Shown here in pieces: positions 8,584 to 17,430 of a stretch of 64,000 nt of DNA. The translations under genes were made by a program, and so were the position numbers. Every line of letters starts with the position of its first letter. Position 1 is the stretch's first letter. The notes beneath the pieces are model-generated. The model did not search any database, was not told where the DNA came from, and saw only the letters and a program-made list of their open reading frames with translations. Origin of the DNA: Thermodesulfovibrionales bacterium (GTDB lineage: Bacteria; Nitrospirota; Thermodesulfovibrionia; Thermodesulfovibrionales; SM23-35); assembly GCA_031082155.1 (NCBI GenBank), contig JAVHLL010000013.1, positions 1 through 64,000 of the forward strand. The letters are read 5' to 3'.

Positions 8584-9749
8584 TCAAACGGCAGGAAGGA
8601 TTTACTCTGGTTGAGCTGCTTATCACAATGGTGATATTTGTCTTTACAATCGCAGCAGCTTCAAGCATATTTGTACCGTTATTGACGCAGTTCAAGCAGC
8701 AGAGCAAGGTGGCCGAGACCCAGATAGAAGGAGTCGTAGGACTCGACCTGCTGAGACGGGATGTCGAGCAGGCGGGGTTTGGGCTGCCGTGGAATATCGC
8801 AGCGGCTGTAACAACAGCGACATACAGTGAAGCATCCGGGAATATATCCCCCCTGACTTTCCCGCCGAGCAATTACAATGATGCGCCGAATCCTCCACGG
8901 GCTATTCTGAGTGGCGACAGCGTCGGGTTCAACGGGTCTGATTATCTGGTGATTAAGGGAACGAGTGTAGCCACCAACGATGCGGCGATGAAATGGGCCT
9001 ATGTTGTTGAGGAAGGCGGGGCTAGTGTAGTCAAGACATGGGGAGCGGGTGTGGAAGACCTCGATTCAACAGACAGGGTAATCGTGATGATCCCCAGCCG
9101 GGGAGTGAACAACCAGAAGATTCTGGTGGATAGCAGCGGTGTATTCTCGGTCCAGTTTCAAAGCGTCCCCAACAGCGCATATTCCCCTGGAATCGAGAGA
9201 GACCTTTACCTGATCTACGGCGTTGATCCAGATACAAACCTTAGGATGCCATTTAACAGGGCCGAGTATTATATCAGAGGCGCCGGGGGCGGATTTACAA
9301 TTCCACCAAGATGCGCGCCGAACACAGGGGTTTTAATGAAGTCGGTGATCAATCAGGCAGACGGTGCAAGAGGCGCCGGGATGCCGTTGCTGGACTGTGT
9401 TGCGGACATGCAGGTAGTCTATCAGTTGGACCGTGACGGTGACGGTACGCTGGATGCTGTCACGAGTGTTTTGAATGATACTACCGGTACTGCACTTACA
9501 GCCCGGCAGATACGGGAACAGTTGAAAGAAATACGGGTGTATATTTTGGCCCATGAGGGTCAAAAGGACAATACCTATAATGCGACTACTATATATCCCG
9601 CTGGCACGGTGGCTTTGCCTGCAGCTCCTGATCCTGGTTCAGTATCGGGGAGCACCTTTAACTTTACTACCAGAGGAGTGACAGACTGGAGACATTACCG
9701 GTGGAAAATATACAGGATAGTAGTCAAGCCGAATAATCTGAGGGGATAA
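8580..9749 (+). CDS. PilW-like minor pilin
   Basis: A 389-residue prepilin with leader MIKRQEG and mature start FTLVELLITMVIFVFTIAAASSIF, a textbook type IV N-terminus. It continues with VVGLDLLRRDVEQAGFGLPW, the hallmark of PilW proteins, then a long beta-rich domain. The ATG at 8580 overlaps the previous stop (ATGA) and follows GAGGAGA; a longer frame from 8526 would bury the leader peptide and is rejected. A DxDxDGT segment (LDRDGDGTLDA) near residue 285 could bind calcium. PilW is part of the tip-associated initiation complex with PilV, PilX and PilY1. Confidence 0.84.
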   Translation: MIKRQEGFTLVELLITMVIFVFTIAAASSIFVPLLTQFKQQSKVAETQIEGVVGLDLLRRDVEQAGFGLPWNIAAAVTTATYSEASGNISPLTFPPSNYNDAPNPPRAILSGDSVGFNGSDYLVIKGTSVATNDAAMKWAYVVEEGGASVVKTWGAGVEDLDSTDRVIVMIPSRGVNNQKILVDSSGVFSVQFQSVPNSAYSPGIERDLYLIYGVDPDTNLRMPFNRAEYYIRGAGGGFTIPPRCAPNTGVLMKSVINQADGARGAGMPLLDCVADMQVVYQLDRDGDGTLDAVTSVLNDTTGTALTARQIREQLKEIRVYILAHEGQKDNTYNATTIYPAGTVALPAAPDPGSVSGSTFNFTTRGVTDWRHYRWKIYRIVVKPNNLRG

Positions 9750-10414
9750 TGAAACATCTGAGGAACGAAAAAGGGATTGCATTGGTGATGGTGCTGATCC
9801 TGTCACTGATTGCTCTTGCGATTGTTGCAGCACTGGTTTATCTTGTTACTCAGGGGACGAAATTCTCAGGGGAATTCAAACGGTATGAGACGGCACGTGA
9901 GGCTGGCCTAGGGGGAGCCGAGATCGCAGGCGCCCTGGTTCACAACCGTGGAGAAATGGACATATTAGGTCTTGGCTTAACAAATAGCTGCTCCTGCGGA
10001 GACCCCGATGTAGTGGGTGACAACACATTCAGCGACGGTACTGCGATTCCGGCAGGTGATCCTTATGAATGTTTATGCGCCAAATTATGCGATCCGACGT
10101 ATACCGGCGCAACCTATAACTGGGGAGTTTGTACTGATGGAACAACCTTTGATCCAACCACTGGCGCTGATATGACCTTTCCCCTGACCGGTCTTGGTGG
10201 CATAACCTATACTGTTGATGCCAAAATCATAAATACCACGTTGGGGAACTCTGATCTGAGCGGTGAAGATCTTGGGGGTACGTCAGTAGTAAGCTCGACT
10301 GCCGGGGTTATTCCCACTCCGCCCGCCCCCTATTTATACAGGATAGAAATCAATTCACAGAATAATGCATCCGTTCTGGAGCGGTCAAGACTCTCAGTGC
10401 TCTATGCCTATTAA
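9749..10414 (+). CDS. PilX-like minor pilin
   Basis: A 221-residue protein with the PilX N-terminus: short leader MKHLRNEKG, then IALVMVLILSLIALAIVAALVYLV. It lacks the usual Glu at +5, as PilX and GspK proteins do. TAATG overlap with the PilW-like gene at 9747-9751 indicates translational coupling. The head carries two cysteine clusters (NSCSCGDP, ECLCAKLCDP) that may form disulfides. PilX-type proteins are thought to bridge the pseudopilin tip to PilY1. Confidence 0.8.
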   Translation: MKHLRNEKGIALVMVLILSLIALAIVAALVYLVTQGTKFSGEFKRYETAREAGLGGAEIAGALVHNRGEMDILGLGLTNSCSCGDPDVVGDNTFSDGTAIPAGDPYECLCAKLCDPTYTGATYNWGVCTDGTTFDPTTGADMTFPLTGLGGITYTVDAKIINTTLGNSDLSGEDLGGTSVVSSTAGVIPTPPAPYLYRIEINSQNNASVLERSRLSVLYAY

Positions 10415-11177
10415 GAAGCAAAACCTGCGATTTCTCAGTTATGCAGTATTCATCTTTCTGCTGACAGTACCGGTTGTTTGCGGCTGCAAGGGGAAAGAGG
10501 AGAGACAAGTGCCAGATACCCAGTCTGTCACGGAACAGCAGGAAACAACAGGCGAAAAAACAGAAGGCGGCTCTTCATCAGCCAAGCCGGAAATTGTCCA
10601 ACAGCCAAGAACCATAAACACAGCTCCCCGGATTACCAAATTCAATGTTGAGCCACAGACTCCGGTAGCAGGAGATACGATAAAGGCTCAGATCGAGGTA
10701 TTCGACAGGGAAGGGGACGATGTAAGAGTTCTCTATCAGTGGACGAAGAATGATATTCCCCTGGAAGAGACATCGAACAGATTGCTGTTGACCCATGAGT
10801 TCAAGCGGGGGGACAAGCTTTCCGTAAAAGCGACGCCTGATGATGAAAAAGTAAAAGGCGCGTCTTTAACTGTGGTTGTCTCTATTGCGAATGCATCTCC
10901 GGTGGTGAAAGGGGAACCTGAACCCTTCAAGCTTGACGGAAATATGTACACCTATCAGATGAAGGCAACCGACCCTGATGGAGACGAGCTTGCTTTTGCG
11001 CTGAAGGAAGCCCCTTCCGGCATGACGATAGATCCGAAAAAAGGATTTATACAATGGAAAGTTCCCCCGGATTTTACCGGCACATCCTCTCATACGGTTT
11101 CAGTGACCGACGGCCACGGGGGGGAGACTACAGGAACTTTTGCCATAGAGATTCAGGCAAAGCAGATTAGACGATAG
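10404..11177 (+). CDS. Putative lipoprotein with Ig-like (He_PIG-type) domain
   Basis: About 257 residues. The start at ATG 10404 (overlapping the PilX-like stop) is preferred because it gives a normal lipoprotein signal: basic start MPIKKQNLR, hydrophobic core, then VVCGC with the lipidated Cys near residue 29. A Glu/Thr/Ser-rich linker follows. Two beta domains come next: one about residues 70-160 (PVAGDTIKAQIEVFDREGDDVRVLYQW) and one at the C-terminus resembling a putative Ig/cadherin-like domain (ATDPDGDELAFAL, TVSVTDGHGG). Its place at the end of the minor-pilin set suggests a periplasmic or surface partner of the pilus. No specific function can be given. Confidence 0.68.
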   Translation: MPIKKQNLRFLSYAVFIFLLTVPVVCGCKGKEERQVPDTQSVTEQQETTGEKTEGGSSSAKPEIVQQPRTINTAPRITKFNVEPQTPVAGDTIKAQIEVFDREGDDVRVLYQWTKNDIPLEETSNRLLLTHEFKRGDKLSVKATPDDEKVKGASLTVVVSIANASPVVKGEPEPFKLDGNMYTYQMKATDPDGDELAFALKEAPSGMTIDPKKGFIQWKVPPDFTGTSSHTVSVTDGHGGETTGTFAIEIQAKQIRR

Positions 11178-11265
11178 CCTTTCCCCCATTTTAAAGAACT
11201 TCTTTTAACCTCCTTAGCTTAAAAAAAGCATATAACTATTTGATTAAAAATACAATATATGCATA

Positions 11266-11294
11266 TTGACTAATATTTAGCATTTGATTAAAAT
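11266..11294 (+). promoter_or_regulatory. Sigma-70-type promoter before second FimT gene
   Basis: TTGACT (11266-11271), a 17-base AT-rich spacer and TAAAAT (11289-11294). It lies 43 bases upstream of the second FimT-like gene, in the only sizeable gap of the pilus cluster, which suggests this pilin has its own promoter. Confidence 0.6.
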
Positions 11295-11336
11295 AAGCCC
11301 CTCAGCTCGAAGAATATTCAGGGAGGAACTTGCGGC

Positions 11337-11843
11337 ATGGTAAGGGAAAATGAGAGAGGGGTAACTTTATTGGAACTTCTTGTGGTCATCAGCATCATCG
11401 GTATATTGGCCATATCTCTTGGGTATTCTTTTGCGGGATGGCAGGGAAATTACAGGATTGAAAGTGAGACGAAACAGATTTTCTCTGATATCATGGACGC
11501 ACGGGTCAGGGCTCTCACTGTGCACAGGGACCACTTCATTCTCTTCGAGACTACCGGCTATGCAACCTATGATGACACCTTCCCTCCCCCGGACGGGAAT
11601 GCAACATTAGAAAAGGATCAGGATACCTGCATAAAACAAAAAACTCTGGATGAATATGAGCTGAAAAACGCAGGGGTCAGTAACCTGCCTATTACATTCA
11701 GTATCGACACAAGAGGATTGATATATCCTCAACGGGACATCCGAATTGTTCATACACAGAATCCTGACTATGATTGTTTAGCGATAACACAGGCGCGGAT
11801 ACGGATGGCCAAATTTAACGGGAGCAAGTGTATTGATAAATAG
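11337..11843 (+). CDS. FimT/GspH-like minor pseudopilin (second copy)
   Basis: A 168-residue prepilin, clearly paralogous to the one at 7548: leader MVRENERG, then VTLLELLVVISIIGILAISLGYSFAGWQGNYRIESETKQIFSDIMDARVRALT. Both copies share the GW-x-GNYR-x-ES block and an NPDYDC/YPDYDC-type C-terminus (DYDCLAITQARIRMAKFNG). The ribosome site is GGGAGG (11322-11327). It has its own sigma-70-like promoter, unlike the RpoN-driven first copy, so the two may be used under different conditions. Confidence 0.84.
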   Translation: MVRENERGVTLLELLVVISIIGILAISLGYSFAGWQGNYRIESETKQIFSDIMDARVRALTVHRDHFILFETTGYATYDDTFPPPDGNATLEKDQDTCIKQKTLDEYELKNAGVSNLPITFSIDTRGLIYPQRDIRIVHTQNPDYDCLAITQARIRMAKFNGSKCIDK

Positions 11844-11867
11844 AGGATTTGATAAAAATTCACCTTA

Positions 11868-12206
11868 TCATTGTATATGCGCAGCCTTGTCAAGGACCTC
11901 TGCAGCCCATTGGTTCAGGCTTTTCCCTGAAGCTTTCGCTGTAGTAAGAACCCTGGCGTGGGTCTCGGGAGAAACACGGAGCATGAGCTTTCCTGAGGCT
12001 GGCTTGAATGGCTTGCGCCCGGTGGCTGTACAGTCGGCGATATAGTGATTGATAGCAGCCTCAAAGTCAGTCCTAAGTTCCTTCACTGTTGCCCCGTGAA
12101 AAGTGATGCTGTCTTCAATGCCCAGGATTTTTCCGGTGAAAATAGCATCTCGCGGGTCAAAGTCGACACGGGCTACGTATCCTTTATATGTCATTACGTT
12201 TTTCAT
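11868..12206 (-). CDS. hicB: HicB-family antitoxin
   Basis: 112 residues. The N-terminal part (YKGYVARVDFDPRDAIFTGKILGIEDSITFHGATVKELRTDFEAAINHY) is the HicB partial RNase H fold that binds and blocks HicA. The C-terminal part (SGKLMLRVSPETHARVLTTAKASGKSLNQWAAEVLDKA) is a ribbon-helix-helix DNA-binding domain, so it should repress its own operon. The start is the ATG at 12206, with GGAGGT at 12212-12217 on the coding strand; it overlaps the hicA stop (ATGA). It is encoded downstream of the toxin, the usual order for hicAB. Confidence 0.9.
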   Translation of the reverse strand: MKNVMTYKGYVARVDFDPRDAIFTGKILGIEDSITFHGATVKELRTDFEAAINHYIADCTATGRKPFKPASGKLMLRVSPETHARVLTTAKASGKSLNQWAAEVLDKAAHIQ

Positions 12207-12457
12207 GGTATTACCTCCAAATATTGGAACCACTCGCGCAGTTCTTCGACTTGATATTTTTTCGCTTCCTTACCCGGGTGCGGGCGATGAAGATATCTCC
12301 TGCTCCCTTTCAGTTCAAAAACGACGCGGGAGCCTTCTCCTTCTCGTACCTCACCCCCGACTGTGGTTACCAACGCCTCTATGTCAGAGAAGACAATCCC
12401 CGCTCTCGTGGGTATTGCAAAAATCGCTTCAAGAGTGCGCCTGTGTTTTGTCTTCAC
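12203..12457 (-). CDS. hicA: HicA-family mRNA interferase toxin
   Basis: 84 residues with a GTG start. It belongs to the HicA group that reads RRTLEAIFAIP at the start and ends with RYLHRPHPGKEAKKYQVEELREWF; the His residues of HRPHP are probable catalytic candidates. HicA cleaves mRNA and tmRNA in a translation-independent way. The GTG lies where the predicted promoter would start transcription, so the message may be almost leaderless. HicA and HicB overlap by four bases. Confidence 0.88.
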   Translation of the reverse strand: MKTKHRRTLEAIFAIPTRAGIVFSDIEALVTTVGGEVREGEGSRVVFELKGSRRYLHRPHPGKEAKKYQVEELREWFQYLEVIP

Positions 12458-12462
12458 GAATT

Positions 12463-12491
12463 ATGCTATCATATTTTGCTATCATATGCAA
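12463..12491 (-). promoter_or_regulatory. hicAB promoter with direct-repeat operator
   Basis: On the coding (minus) strand: TTGCAT (12486-12491), 17-base spacer, TAGCAT (12463-12468). Overlapping it is a perfect 11-base direct repeat, ATATGATAGCA on the minus strand, at 12464-12474 and 12477-12487 (period 13). The repeat sits where a ribbon-helix-helix HicB would be expected to bind for autorepression. Confidence 0.6.
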
Positions 12492-12507
12492 GCATTATCT
12501 GATAGCG

Positions 12508-14502
12508 TTAGAGAGGCAATGTGGTAAGGATATAATTGAGTGCGCCTCCCACAAGCAGAGCAAACGGAATAATGAGAGCCATCATCAGGAAGGCCGTCCT
12601 TACCCCTCTCTCTTTCACGATCATAAAGAAATTTGCGATGCAGGGCACAAAAAGGGTCAGGGTAACCAGGCTCACTATGACCTGGTTTTCATTTAACAGC
12701 CCTTTTCTCGCCATATCAAAGAGCCCTGCCGCGCCGTAGTCCCTTCTGAGGAATCCCATGATGAAAGCCTCTGCAGTTTTTGCAGGAAGTCCGAGGAACT
12801 GGACGACAAGTGGCGATGACCCCTCGACAATACGGTTGAGCACCATGATCTTGTCAAGAAAAAAGAGGACGAGTGTGCCGAGGATAAAAAGGGGTACCGC
12901 CTCCTTCAGATACCACTCGATCCTGCTCAGGGTCTTCATAAGAATATTCCTCACGGTGGGGACCCGGAGAGGAGGCAGTTCGATAAAAAAATCCGGTCTT
13001 TCTCCCGGGAGGAACCTTGATGCGAGATAACCCGCCAGAAAAAATACGAACAGAATACACCCTGCCCACCATAAAGTCGCACGGAGGGAAAGGTTCCCGA
13101 GCATGCCGAAGATGATGCCAAGCTGTGCCGAGCAAGGGATTGCAAGGGCGATAAGAAAGGTCGCCAGCAGGCGCTCGCGCTTTGTTTCTAGTATCCGTGT
13201 GGTCATGACCGCCATGGTTCCGCATCCGAGGCCGAGGATCATGGGGAGGATAGCCTTGCCGTTCAGGCCGATGGACCGGAATACCTTGTTCGAGATCACG
13301 GCGAGCCTCGGCAGATACCCGCTGTCTTCGAGAAAACCGAATGCAAGGAAAAAGGTTGCAGTGATAGGGAGGATGATGCCCAGTGCATAGGTGACCGCCA
13401 TGGTAAAGATTCCGTAGCGGCCTATCAGCATGTCCTGGAGGAAGGGCAGGGGGACGAGAGATTCGACTGTCTTCCTTATTATGGGGTTGAGATAGGTCCC
13501 GAATATGACCTCTTCAACGAAATCGACGAGGAACCCGGCGCCGAAGTTTCCGACAAATTCATAGAAACAGAAGATAACAAAGAGCAGGACCGGAATTCCA
13601 TATACAGGGTGGATAGTCCATCTGTTCAAATGCCGCAAAAAAGCGTTTGACTGGACATTGCCGCTCTTCTGGACTTTTCCGGCGATCTCTTCCGCATATT
13701 TTATCCTGCTGTGTCCGATCATGTACGAGATCGGTTCCTTTAGCCTGGACTGCGCCTCATCCCTGAGGTCTTCGATCTGTTTGATAACCTCTGGTTTGAG
13801 GTTCGTCATGAGCCAGTCTTTGAGGCTCTCGTCACCCGAAAGGATCATAAGCGCCAGTGAACGCTTTGCGATGGGTGCGTCGGGAAGCAGCGATGCAATT
13901 TTTTCGGCATATGCTTCAATGACCCCGTGATACCGGAGCGTAAGGGAAGGCACTCGCGGCTCAAGAACTGCGTCCTTCAATCTCTGCAGGCCTTTTCTCT
14001 GGGGAGCGATTGTGCCGATTACTCCAACACCGAGGAGCATACTGAGTTCCGCGTAGTCTATCTCGATGCCCCGGGCCTTTGCCTCATCTTCCATATTCAG
14101 GTCAAGAATGCACGGGAGTTCCATCTCCGCAAGCTGAATGAGGAGCATAAGGGCCCGCTTCACATTTTTTGCATCTGCAACAAGCACCACAGAGTCGAGT
14201 TTCTCTTTCAGGAGAATGTCTCTTGTCACCTTCTCGTCCTCGCTCATGGGGGTCAGGTTATTTACTCCTGGTGAATCGATGACGAGGAGGGTCCTGTCCT
14301 TTATCGCAGCGTTGCCGTACGAAATCTCTACCGTTGTGCCTGGGTAATTCGATACCGTAACATACTGGCCTGTCAGAAGGCCGAAGATCACGCTCTTGCC
14401 GACATTGGGATTGCCGATTAATACAATCTTCCCGTCAATCTGGCCTTTCCGGTTCCGCCTCCGGCGCCGGTGCGTTAGGTCTGTTTCTTTTTCTTCTGGC
14501 AT
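12508..14502 (-). CDS. feoB: Ferrous iron transporter FeoB (variant, no FeoA)
   Basis: 664 residues. The N-terminal G domain has G1 GNPNVGKS (30-37), G3 DSPG (76-79) and G4 NMED (136-139). A helical regulatory part is followed by the membrane domain with two Gate repeats. The first Gate reads GLGCGTMAVMTTRILETKRERLLATFLIALAIPCSAQLG rather than the common GCNVPAIMATR. The N-terminus has an arginine-rich tag (HRRRRRNRKG). The start at 14502 is chosen because it follows AGGAA and keeps the overlap with fur to 28 bases; a frame from 14565 would overlap more. There is no FeoA domain or feoA gene nearby. Linkage to fur supports a role in Fe(II) uptake, though the altered Gate leaves metal specificity open. 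Confidence 0.88.
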   Translation of the reverse strand: MPEEKETDLTHRRRRRNRKGQIDGKIVLIGNPNVGKSVIFGLLTGQYVTVSNYPGTTVEISYGNAAIKDRTLLVIDSPGVNNLTPMSEDEKVTRDILLKEKLDSVVLVADAKNVKRALMLLIQLAEMELPCILDLNMEDEAKARGIEIDYAELSMLLGVGVIGTIAPQRKGLQRLKDAVLEPRVPSLTLRYHGVIEAYAEKIASLLPDAPIAKRSLALMILSGDESLKDWLMTNLKPEVIKQIEDLRDEAQSRLKEPISYMIGHSRIKYAEEIAGKVQKSGNVQSNAFLRHLNRWTIHPVYGIPVLLFVIFCFYEFVGNFGAGFLVDFVEEVIFGTYLNPIIRKTVESLVPLPFLQDMLIGRYGIFTMAVTYALGIILPITATFFLAFGFLEDSGYLPRLAVISNKVFRSIGLNGKAILPMILGLGCGTMAVMTTRILETKRERLLATFLIALAIPCSAQLGIIFGMLGNLSLRATLWWAGCILFVFFLAGYLASRFLPGERPDFFIELPPLRVPTVRNILMKTLSRIEWYLKEAVPLFILGTLVLFFLDKIMVLNRIVEGSSPLVVQFLGLPAKTAEAFIMGFLRRDYGAAGLFDMARKGLLNENQVIVSLVTLTLFVPCIANFFMIVKERGVRTAFLMMALIIPFALLVGGALNYILTTLPL

Positions 14503-14927
14503 TTCCTGCAATATCCCCTGATCTCCAGCGTGTGAGTGGTCCCCTGAAACCCCTGCTGCCTGCAAAGGTCTTCCTGCAGCCGTTCAAGCTTGTCCGAATA
14601 AAATTCGATTGCACTGCCGCATCCGATGCAGAGCATGTGGTCGTGATGCTCGTGACCAAACGAGCGTTCATACACCGTGCCGTGTTCTGTTTTTCTCACC
14701 TGTTCGATGAGGCCGCATTCACAGAGGAGGCTGATCGTCCTGTAGACAGATGCCCGTGAAGCTTTTGCCCCTGCTTTTCGTATCTCGATATAGAGTGTTT
14801 CGGGTTCGAAATGGCCGTTCCGGGACATGGTTTTTTCCAATATGGCTGAGCGCTCTTTGGTGAACCGCTGACCACGCTCTTTCAGGAATCTGCTGAATAC
14901 CTGCTTCTGTATGGGTTTCTCGCGCAT
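14475..14927 (-). CDS. fur: Fur-family metalloregulator
   Basis: 150 residues. The N-terminal winged helix (RFTKERSAILEKTMSRNGHFEPETLYIEIRKAGAKASRASVYRTISLLCECGLI) is followed by the dimerisation/metal domain with GHEHHDHMLCIGC and a second Cys pair, GYCRKC, which together form the metal sites. The C-terminus ends in a lysine run. It overlaps feoB by 28 bases, so the two are co-transcribed. A Fur-box-like palindrome sits six bases before the start, which predicts autoregulation and iron-dependent control of feoB. Fur is more likely than Zur or PerR given the feoB linkage, but this is not proven from sequence. Confidence 0.88.
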   Translation of the reverse strand: MREKPIQKQVFSRFLKERGQRFTKERSAILEKTMSRNGHFEPETLYIEIRKAGAKASRASVYRTISLLCECGLIEQVRKTEHGTVYERSFGHEHHDHMLCIGCGSAIEFYSDKLERLQEDLCRQQGFQGTTHTLEIRGYCRKCQKKKKQT

Positions 14928-14932
14928 GATTA

Positions 14933-14955
14933 TAATTGAGAATGAGTCTCAATTA
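14933..14955 (-). promoter_or_regulatory. Fur box
   Basis: A perfect inverted repeat, TAATTGAGA (14933-14941), 5-base spacer, TCTCAATTA (14947-14955). Its core TGAGAAT-G-AGTCTCA follows the 7-1-7 Fur/PerR pattern with one mismatch. It lies directly upstream of the fur start. Confidence 0.8.
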
Positions 14956-15101
14956 CAATTTTACCTGAACAGCGTGCCGGATGTCAATACTCTATGCATC
15001 GTGTCCGTTTTACATTTTTCTGCCTTTTATGCTAAGGTTGATTGTTTGGAAGCAGTATCGGTGCTTTCTTGCAGAAGAACACAATGAATGGAGGCATATC
15101 C

Positions 15102-16301
15102 GTGAAGAACAAGATAGTCCTTGCCTACTCCGGAGGACTTGATACCTCTGTCGCGATAGAATGGCTGAAAGAGAAATACGGGGCGGAAGTTATCGCATTC
15201 TGTGCAGACCTCGGGCAGGGTGAAGACCTTGAGGAAATCAGAAAAAAGGCCCTGCAGACCGGGGCATCGAAGGTATATGTAGAGGACCTCAGGGAGGAAT
15301 TCGCCCGCAATTACCTCTTTCCCATGCTCAGGGCGAATGCCGTATATGAGGGCTCCTATCTTCTCGGCACTTCAATCGCACGGCCGTTAATTGCAAAAAA
15401 GCAGATTGACATCGCAAAAAAGGAACGGGCTTATGCCGTTGCGCACGGGGCGACAGGAAAGGGGAACGACCAGGTAAGGTTCGAACTTACCTATTATGCG
15501 CTAAAGCCGGATATCAGGGTTATCGCTCCATGGAGGGAATGGCCCTTTGATTCGAGGAGCTCTTTGATAGAATACGCGCAGAAACACGGCATTCCTGTTG
15601 AGGCGACAAAGGCGAAACCCTACAGCATAGACAGGAACCTTTTCCATATAAGCTATGAAGGCGGAATCCTCGAGGACCCATGGAAAGAGCCCCCGCAGGA
15701 TATGTACACCATGATTACTCCTCCGGAAAAAGCAACAGGCAAAGCACGGTATCTTGAAATAACCTATCGCAACGGGAACCCGGTAGCTGTTGACGGCGAC
15801 CGTCTCTCACCTGCCCGCCTCCTTGCAGGGCTCAACACAATCGCAGGAGCACATGGCGTCGGAAGAGTTGATATCGTTGAAAACAGGTACGTGGGGATAA
15901 AATCACGGGGCGTCTATGAAACCCCCGGGGGCACGGTGCTTCATGCTGCGCACAGGGCGATTGAATCGCTTGTGCTCGACAGGGAGGTCATGCACCTGCG
16001 GGACACCCTAATCCCGCGTTATGCAGAGCTGATTTATTACGGATACTGGTTCTCTCCGGAGAGGGTCGTTCTGCAGAACATGATAGACGACATACAGAAA
16101 GATGTCACAGGAACCGCAAGGGTGAAGCTCTATAAAGGAAGCTGCTCTGTTGCGGGGAGAAAATCGCCGCATTCATTATACGATGCAAAACTCGCAACCT
16201 TTGAGGCCGAAGATGTTTATAATCAAAAGGATGCAGAGGGATTTATCAGGATCAACGCGCTAAGGCTGAAATTGAAGAACCCGAAACACTCAAGCAAGTA
16301 A
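15102..16301 (+). CDS. argG: Argininosuccinate synthase
   Basis: 399 residues, the normal bacterial length. It joins citrulline and aspartate with ATP in arginine synthesis. The ATP-binding motif AYSGGLDTS is at residues 8-16, and the family blocks [16 protein letters not shown] and [10 protein letters not shown] follow. The start is the GTG at 15102: GGAGG at 15090-15094 is seven bases upstream, while the ATG at 15084 would have no ribosome site. It stands alone among the arginine genes here; the next gene is seven bases downstream but unrelated in pathway. Confidence 0.97.
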   Translation: MKNKIVLAYSGGLDTSVAIEWLKEKYGAEVIAFCADLGQGEDLEEIRKKALQTGASKVYVEDLREEFARNYLFPMLRANAVYEGSYLLGTSIARPLIAKKQIDIAKKERAYAVAHGATGKGNDQVRFELTYYALKPDIRVIAPWREWPFDSRSSLIEYAQKHGIPVEATKAKPYSIDRNLFHISYEGGILEDPWKEPPQDMYTMITPPEKATGKARYLEITYRNGNPVAVDGDRLSPARLLAGLNTIAGAHGVGRVDIVENRYVGIKSRGVYETPGGTVLHAAHRAIESLVLDREVMHLRDTLIPRYAELIYYGYWFSPERVVLQNMIDDIQKDVTGTARVKLYKGSCSVAGRKSPHSLYDAKLATFEAEDVYNQKDAEGFIRINALRLKLKNPKHSSK

Positions 16302-16308
16302 ATACGCG

Positions 16309-17430
16309 ATGCAGGCATTACAATCTGTCATTCATTCGGACTCAATGTCGGATATTCGATACTGGATTGCATTATCTCAATTGCCCGATGTCGGACCGGT
16401 GAGAGCAAAGAACCTGCTCTCGGTATTCGGATCTCCCGAAAGGATTTTTTCTGCCGGCCCTGATTCACTGCGTGCTTCGCATGGAATCAGCAGTCGGATC
16501 GCCGGCAGTATCCGGGAATTTTCTGCCTGGGACAGGATCGAAAAACAGCTCGAAGAGATGGCGAGGCAGGATATCAGGGCAGTTCCGTATTGCGACCCCT
16601 CGTACCCCGAGATGCTGCGGGCAGTGGAAGACGCACCCGTAGTCTTCTATCAGATGGGCAGGTTCGAAACAGAGGATAAGTACGCGCTTGCAATCGTAGG
16701 GTCAAGGAGGCCGACAGACTATGGGGTATCAGTCGCGGAGAAATTATCAGAGGACCTTGCATCTATGGGATTTACCATTGTGAGCGGAATGGCACGGGGT
16801 ATTGATTCACTCTCCCACCGCGGTGCGCTGAAAGCGGGGGGGAGAACTATCGCGGTGCTCGGCTCGGGACTTGATGTCCCCTATCCTCCGGAGAACAAGG
16901 GCCTTATGGAAAAGATTTCGCGCGGGGGATCTGTCATCAGTGAATTTCCTCTGGGAACGCGTCCGGACAAGGAAAATTTTCCGAGGAGAAACAGGCTCAT
17001 CAGCGGTATTTCTCTCGGTACGCTGGTCGTTGAGGCAACATATGACAGCGGGTCCCTCATTACCGCAGAGTACGCGCTTGAACAGGGAAGAGAGGTTTTT
17101 GCAGTCCCTGGGAATGTCACTTCTCCCAATTCGCTGGGTACGAATACCCTGATCAGGAGGGGGGCGGTCCTTATCCAGAAACCCGAAGATATTGTGGAAG
17201 AACTTGCCCCTGTACTGAAAGGTTTTATAAAATCAAGAGACAAGGCAGCCATAGAGGTTGCCGGGGAGGAAAAGAACCTTTGCGATCTTCTCTCCGGTGA
17301 ACCGAAACAGGTTGACGCTATTTCACGTGAGAGCGGATTGCCGGCATCGAAGGTGCTCGGCATACTCCTCGGATTAGAATTGAAAGGCGCGGTGAAACAA
17401 ATTTCAGGAAAGAGGTTTTATCTTGCATGA
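16309..17430 (+). CDS. dprA: DNA processing protein DprA/Smf
   Basis: 373 residues (361 if the ATG at 16345, MSDIRYW, is used; neither has a clear ribosome site). DprA binds incoming single-stranded DNA and loads RecA. A helix-hairpin-helix-like N-terminus (PDVGPVRAKNLLSVFGSPERIF) precedes the Rossmann core with GSRRPTDYG, VSGMARGIDSLSHRGAL, GGRTIAVLGSGLDVPYPPEN and GTRPDKENFPRRNRLISG. The C-terminal DprA winged-helix domain (about 310-373) is present. Linkage to topA is common. Presence of DprA with type IV pilus genes is compatible with competence. Confidence 0.95.
   Translation: MQALQSVIHSDSMSDIRYWIALSQLPDVGPVRAKNLLSVFGSPERIFSAGPDSLRASHGISSRIAGSIREFSAWDRIEKQLEEMARQDIRAVPYCDPSYPEMLRAVEDAPVVFYQMGRFETEDKYALAIVGSRRPTDYGVSVAEKLSEDLASMGFTIVSGMARGIDSLSHRGALKAGGRTIAVLGSGLDVPYPPENKGLMEKISRGGSVISEFPLGTRPDKENFPRRNRLISGISLGTLVVEATYDSGSLITAEYALEQGREVFAVPGNVTSPNSLGTNTLIRRGAVLIQKPEDIVEELAPVLKGFIKSRDKAAIEVAGEEKNLCDLLSGEPKQVDAISRESGLPASKVLGILLGLELKGAVKQISGKRFYLA

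Noticed and set aside
12103-12696. 197-codon plus-strand frame over hicAB and the end of feoB
   Set aside because: Opposite to well supported genes and spans their operator; no start signal.
15042-15101. Longer N-terminus for argG
   Set aside because: The GTG at 15102 has the ribosome site and gives the expected family start.
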